From: Pelagadaptatus sp034112445
Lineage (GTDB): Bacteria; Pseudomonadota; Gammaproteobacteria; Pseudomonadales; Cellvibrionaceae
Assembly: GCA_034112445.1 (NCBI GenBank)
Contig: JAWUVI010000018.1
Coordinates: 62,001 to 126,000 of the forward strand
Length of the DNA stretch: 64,000 nt
Direction: 5' to 3'
In this document: piece by piece, positions 26,755 to 34,765 of the stretch
Position numbering within the stretch: the stretch's first letter is position 1
Layout: every line of letters begins with the position of its first letter
Program-made: the position numbers and the translations under genes
The notes under the pieces: generated by a model
Databases searched by the model: none
Seen by the model: only the letters and a program-made list of their open reading frames with translations
Told to the model about the DNA's origin: nothing

Positions 26755-28395
26755 ATGGCAAAAGTAGTAAAGTTTGGCGACGAAGCTCGTCAGAGTATGT
26801 TGGCTGGTGTAAACATTCTAGCTAATGCAGTTAAAGCAACTTTAGGGCCTAAAGGTCGTCACGTTGTTTTGGATAAATCTTTCGGTGCCCCAACCGTTAC
26901 TAAAGATGGTGTTTCAGTTGCAAAAGAAATTGAGCTGAAAGATAAGTTTGAAAACATGGGCGCACAAATGGTTAAAGAAGTGGCGTCTAAAGCTTCAGAT
27001 GATGCCGGTGACGGAACCACTACAGCGACTGTTTTGGCGCAGGCTATCGTAACCGAAGGCTTGAAATCAGTTGCCGCCGGTATGAACCCAATGGATTTGA
27101 AGCGCGGCATTGATAAGGCTGTTATTGCGGCTGTTGGCCACATTCAATCTTTTGCTCAACCGTGCGCAGATAATAAAGCCATTGCTCAAGTTGGCACCAT
27201 CTCAGCCAACTCTGACACCTCAATTGGTGACATCATTGCCGAAGCGATGGAAAAAGTAGGCAAAGAAGGCGTTATTACGGTTGAAGAAGGTAACGCTTTA
27301 GAAAACGAATTAGACGTTGTTGAGGGTATGCAGTTTGATCGCGGTTACTTATCGCCATACTTCATCACCAATCAAGAAAACATGAGCGTTGAACAAGAAG
27401 CGCCATTCATTCTGTTGGTCGATAAAAAAATCTCTAACATCCGTGAGTTATTACCTACATTGGAGTCAGTAGCAAAAGCCGGTAAACCATTGGTTATTAT
27501 TGCTGAAGACATCGAAGGTGAAGCTCTAGCTACTTTGGTTGTTAACAACATGCGCGGTATCGTTAAAGTTGCAGCGTGTAAGGCTCCAGGTTTTGGCGAT
27601 CGTCGTAAAGCCATGTTGCAAGATATTGCAATCTTGACTGGCGCCACTGTTATTTCTGAAGAAGTTGGCCTTGATCTAGAAGCCGTTACTTTAGAGCATC
27701 TTGGTACTGCTAAGCGTATTACCATGAACAAAGAAATCACCGTTATTGTTGATGGTGCTGGCGAAGCGTCAGATATTCAAGCTCGTGTTGCTCAGATTCG
27801 TGCACAAGTTGAAGAGTCTACATCTGACTACGATAAAGAAAAACTGCAAGAGCGTGTGGCTAAATTAGCTGGCGGTGTTGCTGTGATCAAAGTTGGCGCA
27901 GTTACTGAAGTTGAAATGAAAGAGAAAAAAGCTCGCGTTGAAGATGCATTGCACGCTACTCGCGCTGCGGTAGAAGAAGGTGTAGTTGCTGGTGGTGGTG
28001 TTGCATTAATACGCGCTGTTGCGGCCATTGCTGACCTTAAAGGTGATAACGCTGATCAAGATGCCGGTATTGCTATTGCACGCCGTGCTATGGAAGCGCC
28101 TTTGCGTCAAATCGTAGAAAATGCGGGTGACGAAGCTTCTGTTGTTGCTGATAAAATCAAGCAAGGCGAAGGTAACTTCGGTTACAACGCTGGTACTGGT
28201 GAGTATGGCGATATGTTGGCTATGGGTATTCTTGATCCAGCCAAAGTAACTCGTACGGCATTGCAAGCAGCTGGCTCAGTTGCTGGGTTGATGATTACGA
28301 CTGAAGCTATGGTTACGGATGAGCCTGCTGAGTCAGGTGGAATGCCGGACATGGGTGGTATGGGTGGTATGGGCGGTATGGGCGGCATGATGTAA
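26755..28395 (+). CDS. groEL: Chaperonin GroEL
   Basis: The 546-aa chaperonin subunit has the ATP-site motif DGDGTTTATVLAQ pattern (residues about 86-98; here DAGDGTTTATVL), the apical-domain FDRGYLSPYF, and the C-terminal GGM repeat tail ending in GGMM. The ATG at 26755 follows AAGGAAAAATT. The last 20 bp, including the stop codon, are duplicated at 31989-32008 on the far side of the oxyR-katG pair. A strong terminator follows at 28444. Confidence 0.99.
   Translation: MAKVVKFGDEARQSMLAGVNILANAVKATLGPKGRHVVLDKSFGAPTVTKDGVSVAKEIELKDKFENMGAQMVKEVASKASDDAGDGTTTATVLAQAIVTEGLKSVAAGMNPMDLKRGIDKAVIAAVGHIQSFAQPCADNKAIAQVGTISANSDTSIGDIIAEAMEKVGKEGVITVEEGNALENELDVVEGMQFDRGYLSPYFITNQENMSVEQEAPFILLVDKKISNIRELLPTLESVAKAGKPLVIIAEDIEGEALATLVVNNMRGIVKVAACKAPGFGDRRKAMLQDIAILTGATVISEEVGLDLEAVTLEHLGTAKRITMNKEITVIVDGAGEASDIQARVAQIRAQVEESTSDYDKEKLQERVAKLAGGVAVIKVGAVTEVEMKEKKARVEDALHATRAAVEEGVVAGGGVALIRAVAAIADLKGDNADQDAGIAIARRAMEAPLRQIVENAGDEASVVADKIKQGEGNFGYNAGTGEYGDMLAMGILDPAKVTRTALQAAGSVAGLMITTEAMVTDEPAESGGMPDMGGMGGMGGMGGMM
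28376..28395 (+). repeat. Direct repeat, left copy (3' end of groEL)
   Basis: These are the last 20 bases of groEL including the TAA. They are identical to 31989-32008. The two copies flank the oxyR-katG segment. Confidence 0.9.
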
Positions 28396-28443
28396 TAGAT
28401 TTTAGCGCTGGTTTATTAGTTTAAAGGCGCTAATTTTTATTTT

Positions 28444-28484
28444 AAAAAGCCCGAAAATCGTGATTGGTTTTCGGGCTTTTTTTT
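28444..28484 (+). terminator. Terminator after groEL
   Basis: AAAAGCCCGAAAA pairs with TTTTCGGGCTTTT around a loop and ends in eight T residues. A similar AAGCCCGAA hairpin follows the second copy of the groEL end at 32034-32065. Confidence 0.92.
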
Positions 28485-28592
28485 GATCAAATTTTGGGGT
28501 TAGGCGTGATTTAGATTCTTGTCCATTTAACAGGTAATCTCTAGCTTAGTGTTGTGAGGAATGGCCTTTGTCGTCGTGGAAATCGGTAGACG

Positions 28593-29507
28593 TTATTTTT
28601 TTAGTAAAGCTTGGGAAGACTCAAGTGCTTTTTTACAGACACTCTCTAACGCCTCTATACTTGAAAACCTTGTATAGTTTGGGCGAAAAATAAAGGCTAT
28701 TCGTCTATGCGGACCAGGCTCATTTAGGTGAATAGCAGACAGCTGTTGATTGCCTAATAGCAGTTGCTCTTTTGCCATTTCTGGAATCAGTGTGGTGCCG
28801 AGATTCCCTAAAACCATTTGAATCAATGTGTTTAAACTTGTAGCACCAAAGCTATGATTTGCAGCTTGTTCAGAAAAACTACAAACATCTAGTATGTGGT
28901 CTTTTAAGCAATGGCCTTCCTTTAGTAGCATAAGTTTACTTTCAGTGACTTCATGACTTGTTACTTCTTGTTGTTCTGAGTGTTCATTACCTTTGAGTGT
29001 CACCCAGTAGAAGTCTTCTTGCCAAAACTCTCTCGCCAGCAAGCCATCACAAGGAAATGGCAGAGCAAGAATGGCAGTATCGATTTCACCTTGCCGGACC
29101 TTATCAACTAAAACATGTGATTGATCTTCAATGACTGAAACCCGTGCCTGTGGATAATTTTCAGTCAGAATTGGAAGGATTTTCGGTAGCAAATAGGGAG
29201 CAATGGTGGGTATTAATCCAAGGGTTATCGGAAAGCTCAATGGTTTTTTCTGACTATCAGCAAGCTGCTGTAAATCATCGACTTGCAGCAAAATAGATTT
29301 GGCTTTTTCAAGAACATCTCTACCAATTGGAGTAACCAGGACTTTCTTGTTGTCACGCTCAAATATTTTCAAATCTAGTTGTGTCTCAAGTGCAGTTATT
29401 GCTGTGCTGAGTGCCGACTGGCTCACATGACATTGCTCGGCGGCCTTCTTGAAGTGGAGAGTGTTCTCAACAGCTAATGCATAAGTTAATTGTTTTATTG
29501 AGATCAT
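28593..29507 (-). CDS. oxyR: LysR-type peroxide sensor/regulator OxyR
   Basis: OxyR senses hydrogen peroxide by forming a disulfide and activates peroxide-defence genes. The 304-aa protein has the N-terminal winged helix (FKKAAEQCHVSQSALSTAI) and the LysR substrate domain. The redox pair is visible as Cys200 and Cys209 in LLKEGHCLKDHILDVC, with the spacing of E. coli Cys199/Cys208. It diverges from katG across a 134-bp AT-rich gap, the classic arrangement in which OxyR regulates itself and the catalase. Confidence 0.95.
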   Translation of the reverse strand: MISIKQLTYALAVENTLHFKKAAEQCHVSQSALSTAITALETQLDLKIFERDNKKVLVTPIGRDVLEKAKSILLQVDDLQQLADSQKKPLSFPITLGLIPTIAPYLLPKILPILTENYPQARVSVIEDQSHVLVDKVRQGEIDTAILALPFPCDGLLAREFWQEDFYWVTLKGNEHSEQQEVTSHEVTESKLMLLKEGHCLKDHILDVCSFSEQAANHSFGATSLNTLIQMVLGNLGTTLIPEMAKEQLLLGNQQLSAIHLNEPGPHRRIAFIFRPNYTRFSSIEALESVCKKALESSQALLKK

Positions 29508-29641
29508 GAGCGGCTCCTGTGATTTATTGTTCTATTTATTAGAATATAGGGTTAATTATAATCAATTATATTTATCATAGGGATATCTTTATAGTGGCTT
29601 CACTTAGAATATGAAAGTTAAATTAAAAATAGGTAAAGCTC
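29508..29641. promoter_or_regulatory. oxyR-katG divergent promoter region
   Basis: A very AT-rich intergenic region. OxyR operators follow ATAG-N7-CTAT-N7-ATAG-N7-CTAT; the best start I see is ATAG at 29546-29549 followed after 7 bp by TATA, only a partial match. TATAGT at 29590-29595 is a good -10 for katG with no good -35, as expected for an activated promoter. An operator is expected by context, not proven. Confidence 0.4.
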
Positions 29642-31819
29642 ATGACAAATGGTAATAGCGCAGGAAAATGCCCTGTGATGCATGGCGGCAGCACATCAGC
29701 AGGTAAAGCCACAATGGACTGGTGGCCAGAAGCCTTAAATCTGGACATTCTTCACCAGCATGACAGTAAAACCAATCCTCTCGATGATGACTTCGACTAC
29801 GCCGAAGCCTTCAAATCGCTGGATCTTGAATCGGTTAAATCAGACCTGAAAGCATTAATGACTGATAGTCAGGATTGGTGGCCGGCAGATTGGGGTCATT
29901 ATGGTGGTTTGATGGTTCGTATGGCATGGCATGCAGCGGGTACATACCGTATTGCTGATGGTCGTGGTGGTGCAGGTTCAGGTAATCAGCGTTTTGCGCC
30001 ATTAAATAGTTGGCCTGATAACGTTAACCTCGATAAAGCGCGTCGTTTGTTATGGCCTATTAAGAAAAAATACGGCAATAAGCTTTCATGGGCAGATTTA
30101 ATCATTCTAGCCGGCAATATGGCCTATGAATCAATGGGCTTGAAAATATTTGGTTTTGCTGGTGGCCGTGAAGATATTTGGCACCCCGAATATGATGTTG
30201 ACTGGGGTTCAGAGCAAGAGTGGTTGGGTAAAAATTCTGACCGTGCACACGGTGATAGCTCTGAAATGAAGAATAACCCATTAGCAGCAGTTCAAATGGG
30301 CTTGATCTATGTGAACCCTGAAGGTGTAGATGGAAATCCAGATCCATTAAGAACAGCTCAAGATGTAAGAACGACATTTGCTCGTATGGCAATGAATGAT
30401 GAAGAAACGGTTGCTTTAACGGCTGGTGGTCATACTGTTGGTAAATGTCATGGTAATGGCAGTGCTGAAAAAGTAGGCCCAGACCCTGAAGCGGCTGAGC
30501 TTCAAGAGCAGGGGCTTGGGTGGATTGCTTCTAACGGTACTGGCAAGGGCGCAGATACAGTATCAAGCGGTATTGAAGGTGCGTGGACAACGAATCCAAC
30601 TCAGTGGGATAACGGTTATTTTTACTTGCTGTTTAATTATGATTGGGAGCTCAAGAAAAGCCCAGCAGGTGCATGGCAGTGGGAACCTGTAGATATTAAA
30701 GAAGAAGACAAGCCCCTTGATGCAGCAGATTCATCGGCGAGAAACAACCCGATTATGACGGATGCAGACATGGCAATGATCAAAGACCCTGCCTACCGTG
30801 AAATATCAGAACGTTTCTATAAAGATCCTGAATATTTTTCTGAAGTTTTTGCTCGAGCATGGTTCAAGTTGACGCACCGAGATATGGGTCCAAAAGCCCG
30901 CTATTTAGGTTCTGATGTGCCTTCTGAAAATTTAGTCTGGCAAGATCCTGTACCAGAAGTTGAGTACAGTTTAACGGGTGCTGAAGTGGCTGATATCAAG
31001 GCACAAGTGTTAGCTGGCGAATTAAGTGTTGCTGACTTGGTTTCAACAGCTTGGGATAGTGCTAGAACCTACCGTAATTCTGATCATCGAGGTGGTGCTA
31101 ATGGCGCGCGTATTCGCCTGGCGCCCATGAAAGATTGGGAGGGTAATGAGCCAGCACGTTTGCATAGAGTGTTGGCTGAGCTTGAAAAGCTTCAAACATC
31201 ACTTAGCAAGCCCGTTAGTATGGCTGACCTTATTGTATTGGCGGGTTCTGCGGCAGTTGAAAAAGCTGCTCGCGATGCTGGTGTAAATGTCATAGTTCCT
31301 TTTGCTGCAGGTCGTGGTGATGCAATAGATGAGCAAACAGATGTAGAATCTTTTGCGGTGTTGGAGCCAATTCATGATGGCTTTCGTAACTATTTGAAGC
31401 ACGATTACAATGTGACTGCTGAGAAGTTGATGCTTGATAAAGCGCAGTTATTGGGTTTAACAGCACCAGAGATGACGGTGTTAGTTGGTGGTCTTCGGGT
31501 ATTGGGTGCGAACTATGGCAACAGCAAAGAGGGTGTTTTCACAGATAAGGAAGGAGTATTAAGCAATGATTTCTTTATTAATTTGACCGACATGAGTTAT
31601 AGCTGGAAGCCTTCGGGTAAAAACAGCTATGACATTGTTGAGCGCAGTTCTGGCAATACGAAATGGACTGCATCCCGAGTTGACCTGGTGTTTGGTTCAA
31701 ATTCAATATTACGTTCATACGCTGAGGTTTATGCGCAAGACGACAGCAAAGAAAAATTTGTTCTCGACTTTGTTAAAGCTTGGGCCAAAGTGATGAATGC
31801 TGATCGCTTTGATTTGTAG
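29642..31819 (+). CDS. katG: Catalase-peroxidase KatG
   Basis: KatG is a bifunctional haem catalase/peroxidase. The 725-aa protein has both halves. The N-terminal active half has the distal site VRMAWHAAGTYR with catalytic Arg, Trp and His, the covalent-adduct Tyr in LIYVNPEG, and the proximal His in TAGGHTVGKCHG. The C-terminal half is the usual haem-free repeat. No Sec signal is visible, so it is cytoplasmic. It faces away from oxyR and is probably OxyR-induced. The whole oxyR-katG unit lies between two copies of the groEL 3' end. Confidence 0.98.
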   Translation: MTNGNSAGKCPVMHGGSTSAGKATMDWWPEALNLDILHQHDSKTNPLDDDFDYAEAFKSLDLESVKSDLKALMTDSQDWWPADWGHYGGLMVRMAWHAAGTYRIADGRGGAGSGNQRFAPLNSWPDNVNLDKARRLLWPIKKKYGNKLSWADLIILAGNMAYESMGLKIFGFAGGREDIWHPEYDVDWGSEQEWLGKNSDRAHGDSSEMKNNPLAAVQMGLIYVNPEGVDGNPDPLRTAQDVRTTFARMAMNDEETVALTAGGHTVGKCHGNGSAEKVGPDPEAAELQEQGLGWIASNGTGKGADTVSSGIEGAWTTNPTQWDNGYFYLLFNYDWELKKSPAGAWQWEPVDIKEEDKPLDAADSSARNNPIMTDADMAMIKDPAYREISERFYKDPEYFSEVFARAWFKLTHRDMGPKARYLGSDVPSENLVWQDPVPEVEYSLTGAEVADIKAQVLAGELSVADLVSTAWDSARTYRNSDHRGGANGARIRLAPMKDWEGNEPARLHRVLAELEKLQTSLSKPVSMADLIVLAGSAAVEKAARDAGVNVIVPFAAGRGDAIDEQTDVESFAVLEPIHDGFRNYLKHDYNVTAEKLMLDKAQLLGLTAPEMTVLVGGLRVLGANYGNSKEGVFTDKEGVLSNDFFINLTDMSYSWKPSGKNSYDIVERSSGNTKWTASRVDLVFGSNSILRSYAEVYAQDDSKEKFVLDFVKAWAKVMNADRFDL

Positions 31820-31837
31820 ATTAGGCTGCTGAGCTAA

Positions 31838-31875
31838 AGCAATAAAAACGGGTGTATACATCTGTTTTTATTGCT
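31838..31875 (+). terminator. Hairpin after katG
   Basis: AGCAATAAAAAC pairs with GTTTTTATTGCT around a 14-nt loop starting 19 bp after the katG stop. There is no T run after it, but the stem itself contains T5, so it may work as a weak terminator or 3'-end stabiliser. Confidence 0.45.
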
Positions 31876-31988
31876 CGGCCCACTAGCTGTACTTTGAGTG
31901 GTGCATATTGATTTGGAGTTGGGGTATAAAGTGGGGTATCGAGATACCTCCCATATATATTATTCATTAAATTCAGTTAGTTGAAGTC

Positions 31989-32008
31989 GTATGGGCGGCA
32001 TGATGTAA
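31989..32008 (+). repeat. Direct repeat, right copy (orphan groEL 3' end)
   Basis: These 20 bases are identical to the last 20 of groEL, stop codon included, but the sequence before them is not groEL-like. A terminator similar to the groEL one follows within 30 bp. A perfect palindrome, GGTATCGAGATACC, lies at 31934-31947, 41 bp to the left. Confidence 0.88.
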
Positions 32009-32033
32009 ATTTTTGTGGTGTAAACCACTCAAT

Positions 32034-32065
32034 AAAAAAGCCCGAATAGCGATATTCGGGCTTTT
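32034..32065. terminator. Bidirectional terminator between the groEL remnant and parE
   Basis: AAAAAAGCCCGAATA pairs with TATTCGGGCTTTT around a short loop. A-run on one side and T-run on the other let it stop transcription from both directions, including parDE reading leftward. Confidence 0.8.
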
Positions 32066-32090
32066 GTGTTTGTATTGTTTTGAGATTTTA

Positions 32091-32384
32091 TCAATCGAGC
32101 TGCGTATCTACATCCATTGACTCGTGTAATACTCGCACAATATCAATTCCCGTGGTAGACGGGACAAAAATAACTAAATGATGTGCGTGATGATGAATAT
32201 GTACAGGAGGTTTGAACTCATTTCGTTCACGGCACATCATTGGGTTCTCTACAAGCAGAAGAAACATATCTACAAGGCCGTCAATATAAGAATGGGCTTG
32301 ATCAACGCTCCAGTTCTCAGCAGTGTATCGCCAAATAGACTCTAGATCTTTTTCCGCCTCTGGCCGTAATTTAAAATTATTCAA
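32091..32384 (-). CDS. parE: ParE/RelE-superfamily toxin
   Basis: Probable toxin of a type II toxin-antitoxin pair. The 97-aa product opens with NNFKLRPEAEKDLESIWRYT, the typical ParE start, and carries the later CRERNEFKPPVHIHHHAHHLVIF and IDIVRVLHESMD blocks. No ATG is available: translation seems to start at a TTG directly abutting the antitoxin stop, with AGGA about 10 bp upstream. This suggests translational coupling. ParE toxins of this type usually poison gyrase; that is family knowledge, not shown here. Confidence 0.88.
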   Translation of the reverse strand: MNNFKLRPEAEKDLESIWRYTAENWSVDQAHSYIDGLVDMFLLLVENPMMCRERNEFKPPVHIHHHAHHLVIFVPSTTGIDIVRVLHESMDVDTQLD

Positions 32385-32621
32385 CTATACATTATCCTGC
32401 ATGCGTTTTTTGAACGATTCTTTATCAAATAATTGTGATTTTCCGCTTTCCAAGCCTTTTGTAATTGCATTCTGCATTGCTTTGAGTTTTTGCGTTTGCA
32501 GCTGATCATTGCGAATTAAAGTGCGAACATAATCACTGTTATTTGAATAATGGCCTTGTTGGGACTGAGATTCGACCCAGTCACGCATAGGGCCAGGAAG
32601 AGAGATATTCATTGTTGCCAT
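32385..32621 (-). CDS. parD: ParD-like antitoxin (CC2985 family)
   Basis: Antitoxin partner of the downstream ParE. The 78-aa protein has an N-terminal ribbon-helix-helix stretch (MATMNISLPGPMRDWVESQ, then NNSDYVRTLIRND) for DNA binding and dimerisation, and a charged C-terminal segment expected to wrap the toxin. The order antitoxin then toxin, with no gap, is standard. An inverted repeat 44 bp upstream may be its operator. Confidence 0.9.
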   Translation of the reverse strand: MATMNISLPGPMRDWVESQSQQGHYSNNSDYVRTLIRNDQLQTQKLKAMQNAITKGLESGKSQLFDKESFKKRMQDNV

Positions 32622-32664
32622 GATGGTGCTCCAAATATTGCCTTAGCTAATGTAATTATATATG

Positions 32665-32687
32665 CCAGTGGCAAACATTGCCATTGG
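32665..32687. promoter_or_regulatory. Inverted repeat upstream of parD, candidate operator
   Basis: CCAGTGGCAA at 32665-32674 and TTGCCATTGG at 32678-32687 form a 10-bp inverted repeat (one G-T position) with a 3-bp centre. It sits 44 bp upstream of the parD start, where ParD autorepression sites lie. It could also act as an RNA hairpin. Confidence 0.35.
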
Positions 32688-32835
32688 TGGGCGTTTTGGT
32701 TTGATAGCGTCAAAGTGAGGCTCTTAACCTAAGAGTGATTAAGTGTTGTATCTTGGTATGCTTGTGCCGTTTAAATTTTCTACAACGTTAGAAACCGAAA
32801 CTTAAAGCTAAATTGTTCAGTGTGAAATAGAAAAA

Positions 32836-33294
32836 TTAATTTTCAATGATTTGCTCAAAGATTTTCTTGCGGTCTTTGGGTGTTGCGGATTCACGACATT
32901 CGCCACGCAGTTTGGCGTTGCTACGTTCAATCTTTTTTTCGAGTAAGACGTAACCTTTATGGCAAAATCCGGTTTGTTTAAGTTTACTTTCAAGTTGCGT
33001 AAGAGTCATGATTTTTCCGTTACCTTTATCTCTCTTGGGTGTTTTGTTACCGCCACCGGGAGGAGCTCCATTCGTCGGGTCACCGCTGGTGCCATTAGGT
33101 GGTCTGCGGCTGGATTTTTGGTCTTTGGGTTTGCTCTGGGTTAATTCATAGGTGAAAAACTTTGAGCCGTTTTGTGTAATAGAAGTATTGAAACTTTCTT
33201 TTACCGTAATAAGGTGCTCGCGTTTGGGGTTGTTGCTGCAGGCGGTTATGGAAGCCACAATGAAGATGGCGAGAGTAGATTTTATGAGCCGCAT
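32836..33294 (-). CDS. Small lipoprotein of unknown function
   Basis: I do not recognise a family. The 152-aa protein has a lipoprotein signal peptide with lipobox ITAC, so the mature lipidated Cys is residue 19. Position +2 is Ser, which favours sorting to the outer membrane. The middle (about residues 55-92) is Pro/Gly/Lys-rich and disordered. The C-terminal part has two cysteines (TGFCHKGY and RGECRES) that could form a disulfide. It follows the exported 150-aa gene on the same strand and may share its promoter. Confidence 0.7.
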   Translation of the reverse strand: MRLIKSTLAIFIVASITACSNNPKREHLITVKESFNTSITQNGSKFFTYELTQSKPKDQKSSRRPPNGTSGDPTNGAPPGGGNKTPKRDKGNGKIMTLTQLESKLKQTGFCHKGYVLLEKKIERSNAKLRGECRESATPKDRKKIFEQIIEN

Positions 33295-33327
33295 AAAAAG
33301 GGTTCCTTGAATTGAAAAAAAGGATAA

Positions 33328-33371
33328 AGCGCCGCACTTTTAATTCTGTCTAAGGGGAGGTTGGCGGCGCT
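33328..33371 (-). terminator. GC-rich hairpin between two small exported-protein genes
   Basis: AGCGCCGC at 33328-33335 and GCGGCGCT at 33364-33371 are complementary. Read on the minus strand the stem is followed by TTATCC and then seven T residues. It may attenuate transcription from the 150-aa gene into the lipoprotein gene. Confidence 0.4.
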
Positions 33372-33378
33372 ATTTAGG

Positions 33379-33831
33379 TTATTTTTTATCTTTGTTCTTC
33401 ATTCTCTCTTTGATGTGCTCATATTTTTTTAACGGCATGCCGTTAGCTGCAATATCGAGAGTTTTAACTAAAGAATTATCTTGAGTAACAATAGCAACGT
33501 TGTAGCCTGTTTTGGTTTTAGTGATTTCCCCAATTTTTAAGTTTTCGTTACCTCGCATGATGAGTTTGGCTTTCGATAAGGTGCGAATGTCTTCGATCCC
33601 TAACTTTCTTTCAAACTTCTCTTGACGGTTTAGGTCTCCGTCTAAAAATGACTCTTCATGTTTGTCCATTCTTTGTTCGTTGTGAGACCGTTTACAATCT
33701 CTATCTTCGGCATCAGGCCCTTTATTGTCGGCATAGAGATAGCCGGAAGTGCCAAGCAGAGCTAAAGTTATTGCGGTTTTTTTAATCAGTGATTGTTTCA
33801 TTTGTGCTTTTGTCATCGATAATTTTTTCAT
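33379..33831 (-). CDS. Small exported protein divergent from a two-component system
   Basis: No family recognised. The 150-aa product has a basic N-terminus and a hydrophobic segment ending GYLYADN, a likely Sec signal peptide cut after Ala-34 or so; inner ATGs (residues 6 and 11) are possible starts. The mature part is highly charged, with one Cys, and has a possible PepSY-like core (IGEITKTKTGYNVAIVTQDNSLVKTLDIAANGM region). It diverges from an OmpR/EnvZ-type pair across 170 bp. That layout recalls cpxP next to cpxRA and PepSY proteins beside sensor kinases, so a regulatory or target role is a fair guess. Confidence 0.68.
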   Translation of the reverse strand: MKKLSMTKAQMKQSLIKKTAITLALLGTSGYLYADNKGPDAEDRDCKRSHNEQRMDKHEESFLDGDLNRQEKFERKLGIEDIRTLSKAKLIMRGNENLKIGEITKTKTGYNVAIVTQDNSLVKTLDIAANGMPLKKYEHIKERMKNKDKK

Positions 33832-33930
33832 AGGTATTAGCCTCAGTGATTTATGAAAGACTTAAAGCGTTGTTTGCTTAAGCTGGGTGTATTTGATCAT
33901 TAAGTTGTATTGAAACTATCTCGAAAGTGC

Positions 33931-33970
33931 ATCAATTTGTATCAAATTGTAGCGATACATTTTGATACAG
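33931..33970. promoter_or_regulatory. Phased repeats, candidate response-regulator operator
   Basis: Four 10-bp units follow one another: ATCAATTTGT, ATCAAATTGT, AGCGATACAT and TTTGATACAG. The first two are direct repeats with one difference. TGTATCAAA (33938-33946) and TTTGATACA (33961-33969) form a perfect inverted repeat. OmpR-family regulators bind helically phased repeats, so this is a likely autoregulatory site for the gene at 34002 and its divergent neighbour. Confidence 0.5.
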
Positions 33971-33989
33971 GTTTTCACTTTGCAGTCTG

Positions 33990-33995
33990 TATACT
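33990..33995 (+). promoter_or_regulatory. Candidate -10 box of the two-component operon
   Basis: TATACT lies only 6 bp before the ATG at 34002, which would place the transcript start at or next to the start codon. No Shine-Dalgarno is visible before that ATG. This suggests a leaderless mRNA, or that the real promoter is elsewhere. Confidence 0.4.
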
Positions 33996-34001
33996 GTATT
34001 T

Positions 34002-34763
34002 ATGAAAAAAGCACACATCATGGTGGTGGATGATCACCAAGACATAAGGGATTTACTGGCTGAATATTTAAATCGACAGGGCTATCAGGTGACGACCGCT
34101 GGTGATGGTGCTGCTATGCGTGATTTATTGACTTCTGAAAGCCTAGAGCAAGGTACTTTTGACCTCATTATTTTGGATGTCATGATGCCGGGTGAAGACG
34201 GTTTGAGTTTATGTCAGCACGTGCGAGCGATAAATGGCCCTTCGGTAATCATGTTGACCGCGATGAATGACGATGCTGACTGCGTGGTAGGGCTTGAGCT
34301 GGGCGCAGATGATTACGTCACGAAACCTTTTTCACCGAGAGTCTTATTGGCGAGAATTAAGTCGGTGCTGCGCCGAGTAAGGGAGAATGGTTTTGTTACT
34401 GAGGCTAAATTCCAATCAGGAGTCTCCTCGAATAATTCGACTTACTTAGCTTTTATGGGTTGGCGCTTAGATGTGTTGCAGCGACAGCTGATGGCTGACG
34501 ATGGCGTACTGATATCGCTAAGCAACGCAGAGTTTGTGTTACTGGAGGTGTTTCTAAAGCATCCTCAGCGGGTATTAAGTCGTGATCAATTATTGAGTTT
34601 AACAAAAGGCCGAGAGGCTGAGCCGTTTGATCGCAGTGTCGACAATCAAGTCAGTCGACTCAGGAAAAAGCTGGAAGCTGATCCGCAAAATCCCACTCTA
34701 ATTAAAACCGTTTGGGGTGGTGGTTATATGTTTGCCGCTGCTGTGACGTCGGTGGGCGGCTGA
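34002..34763 (+). CDS. OmpR-family response regulator
   Basis: DNA-binding partner of the kinase that follows. The 253-aa protein has a receiver domain with acidic pocket Asp10/Asp11 and phospho-acceptor Asp59 (LIILDVMMPGEDG). The switch Lys is in DDYVTKPFSPRVL. The C-terminal winged helix (about residues 150-245) includes LSNAEFVLLEVFLKHPQRVLSRDQLL and the recognition helix around DRSVDNQVSRLRKKLE. A linker rich in Ser/Asn separates the two. The ATG at 34002 lacks an evident ribosome site but gives the standard N-terminus; the kinase starts 2 bp after its stop. Confidence 0.95.
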   Translation: MKKAHIMVVDDHQDIRDLLAEYLNRQGYQVTTAGDGAAMRDLLTSESLEQGTFDLIILDVMMPGEDGLSLCQHVRAINGPSVIMLTAMNDDADCVVGLELGADDYVTKPFSPRVLLARIKSVLRRVRENGFVTEAKFQSGVSSNNSTYLAFMGWRLDVLQRQLMADDGVLISLSNAEFVLLEVFLKHPQRVLSRDQLLSLTKGREAEPFDRSVDNQVSRLRKKLEADPQNPTLIKTVWGGGYMFAAAVTSVGG

Positions 34764-34765
34764 TA

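Noticed and set aside
32622..32835. Possible integron attC site around the parDE cassette
   Set aside because: There is an inverted repeat, but the paired core sites flanking an attC (RYYYAAC/GTTRRRY) could not be found at matching positions, and no integrase or further cassettes are seen.
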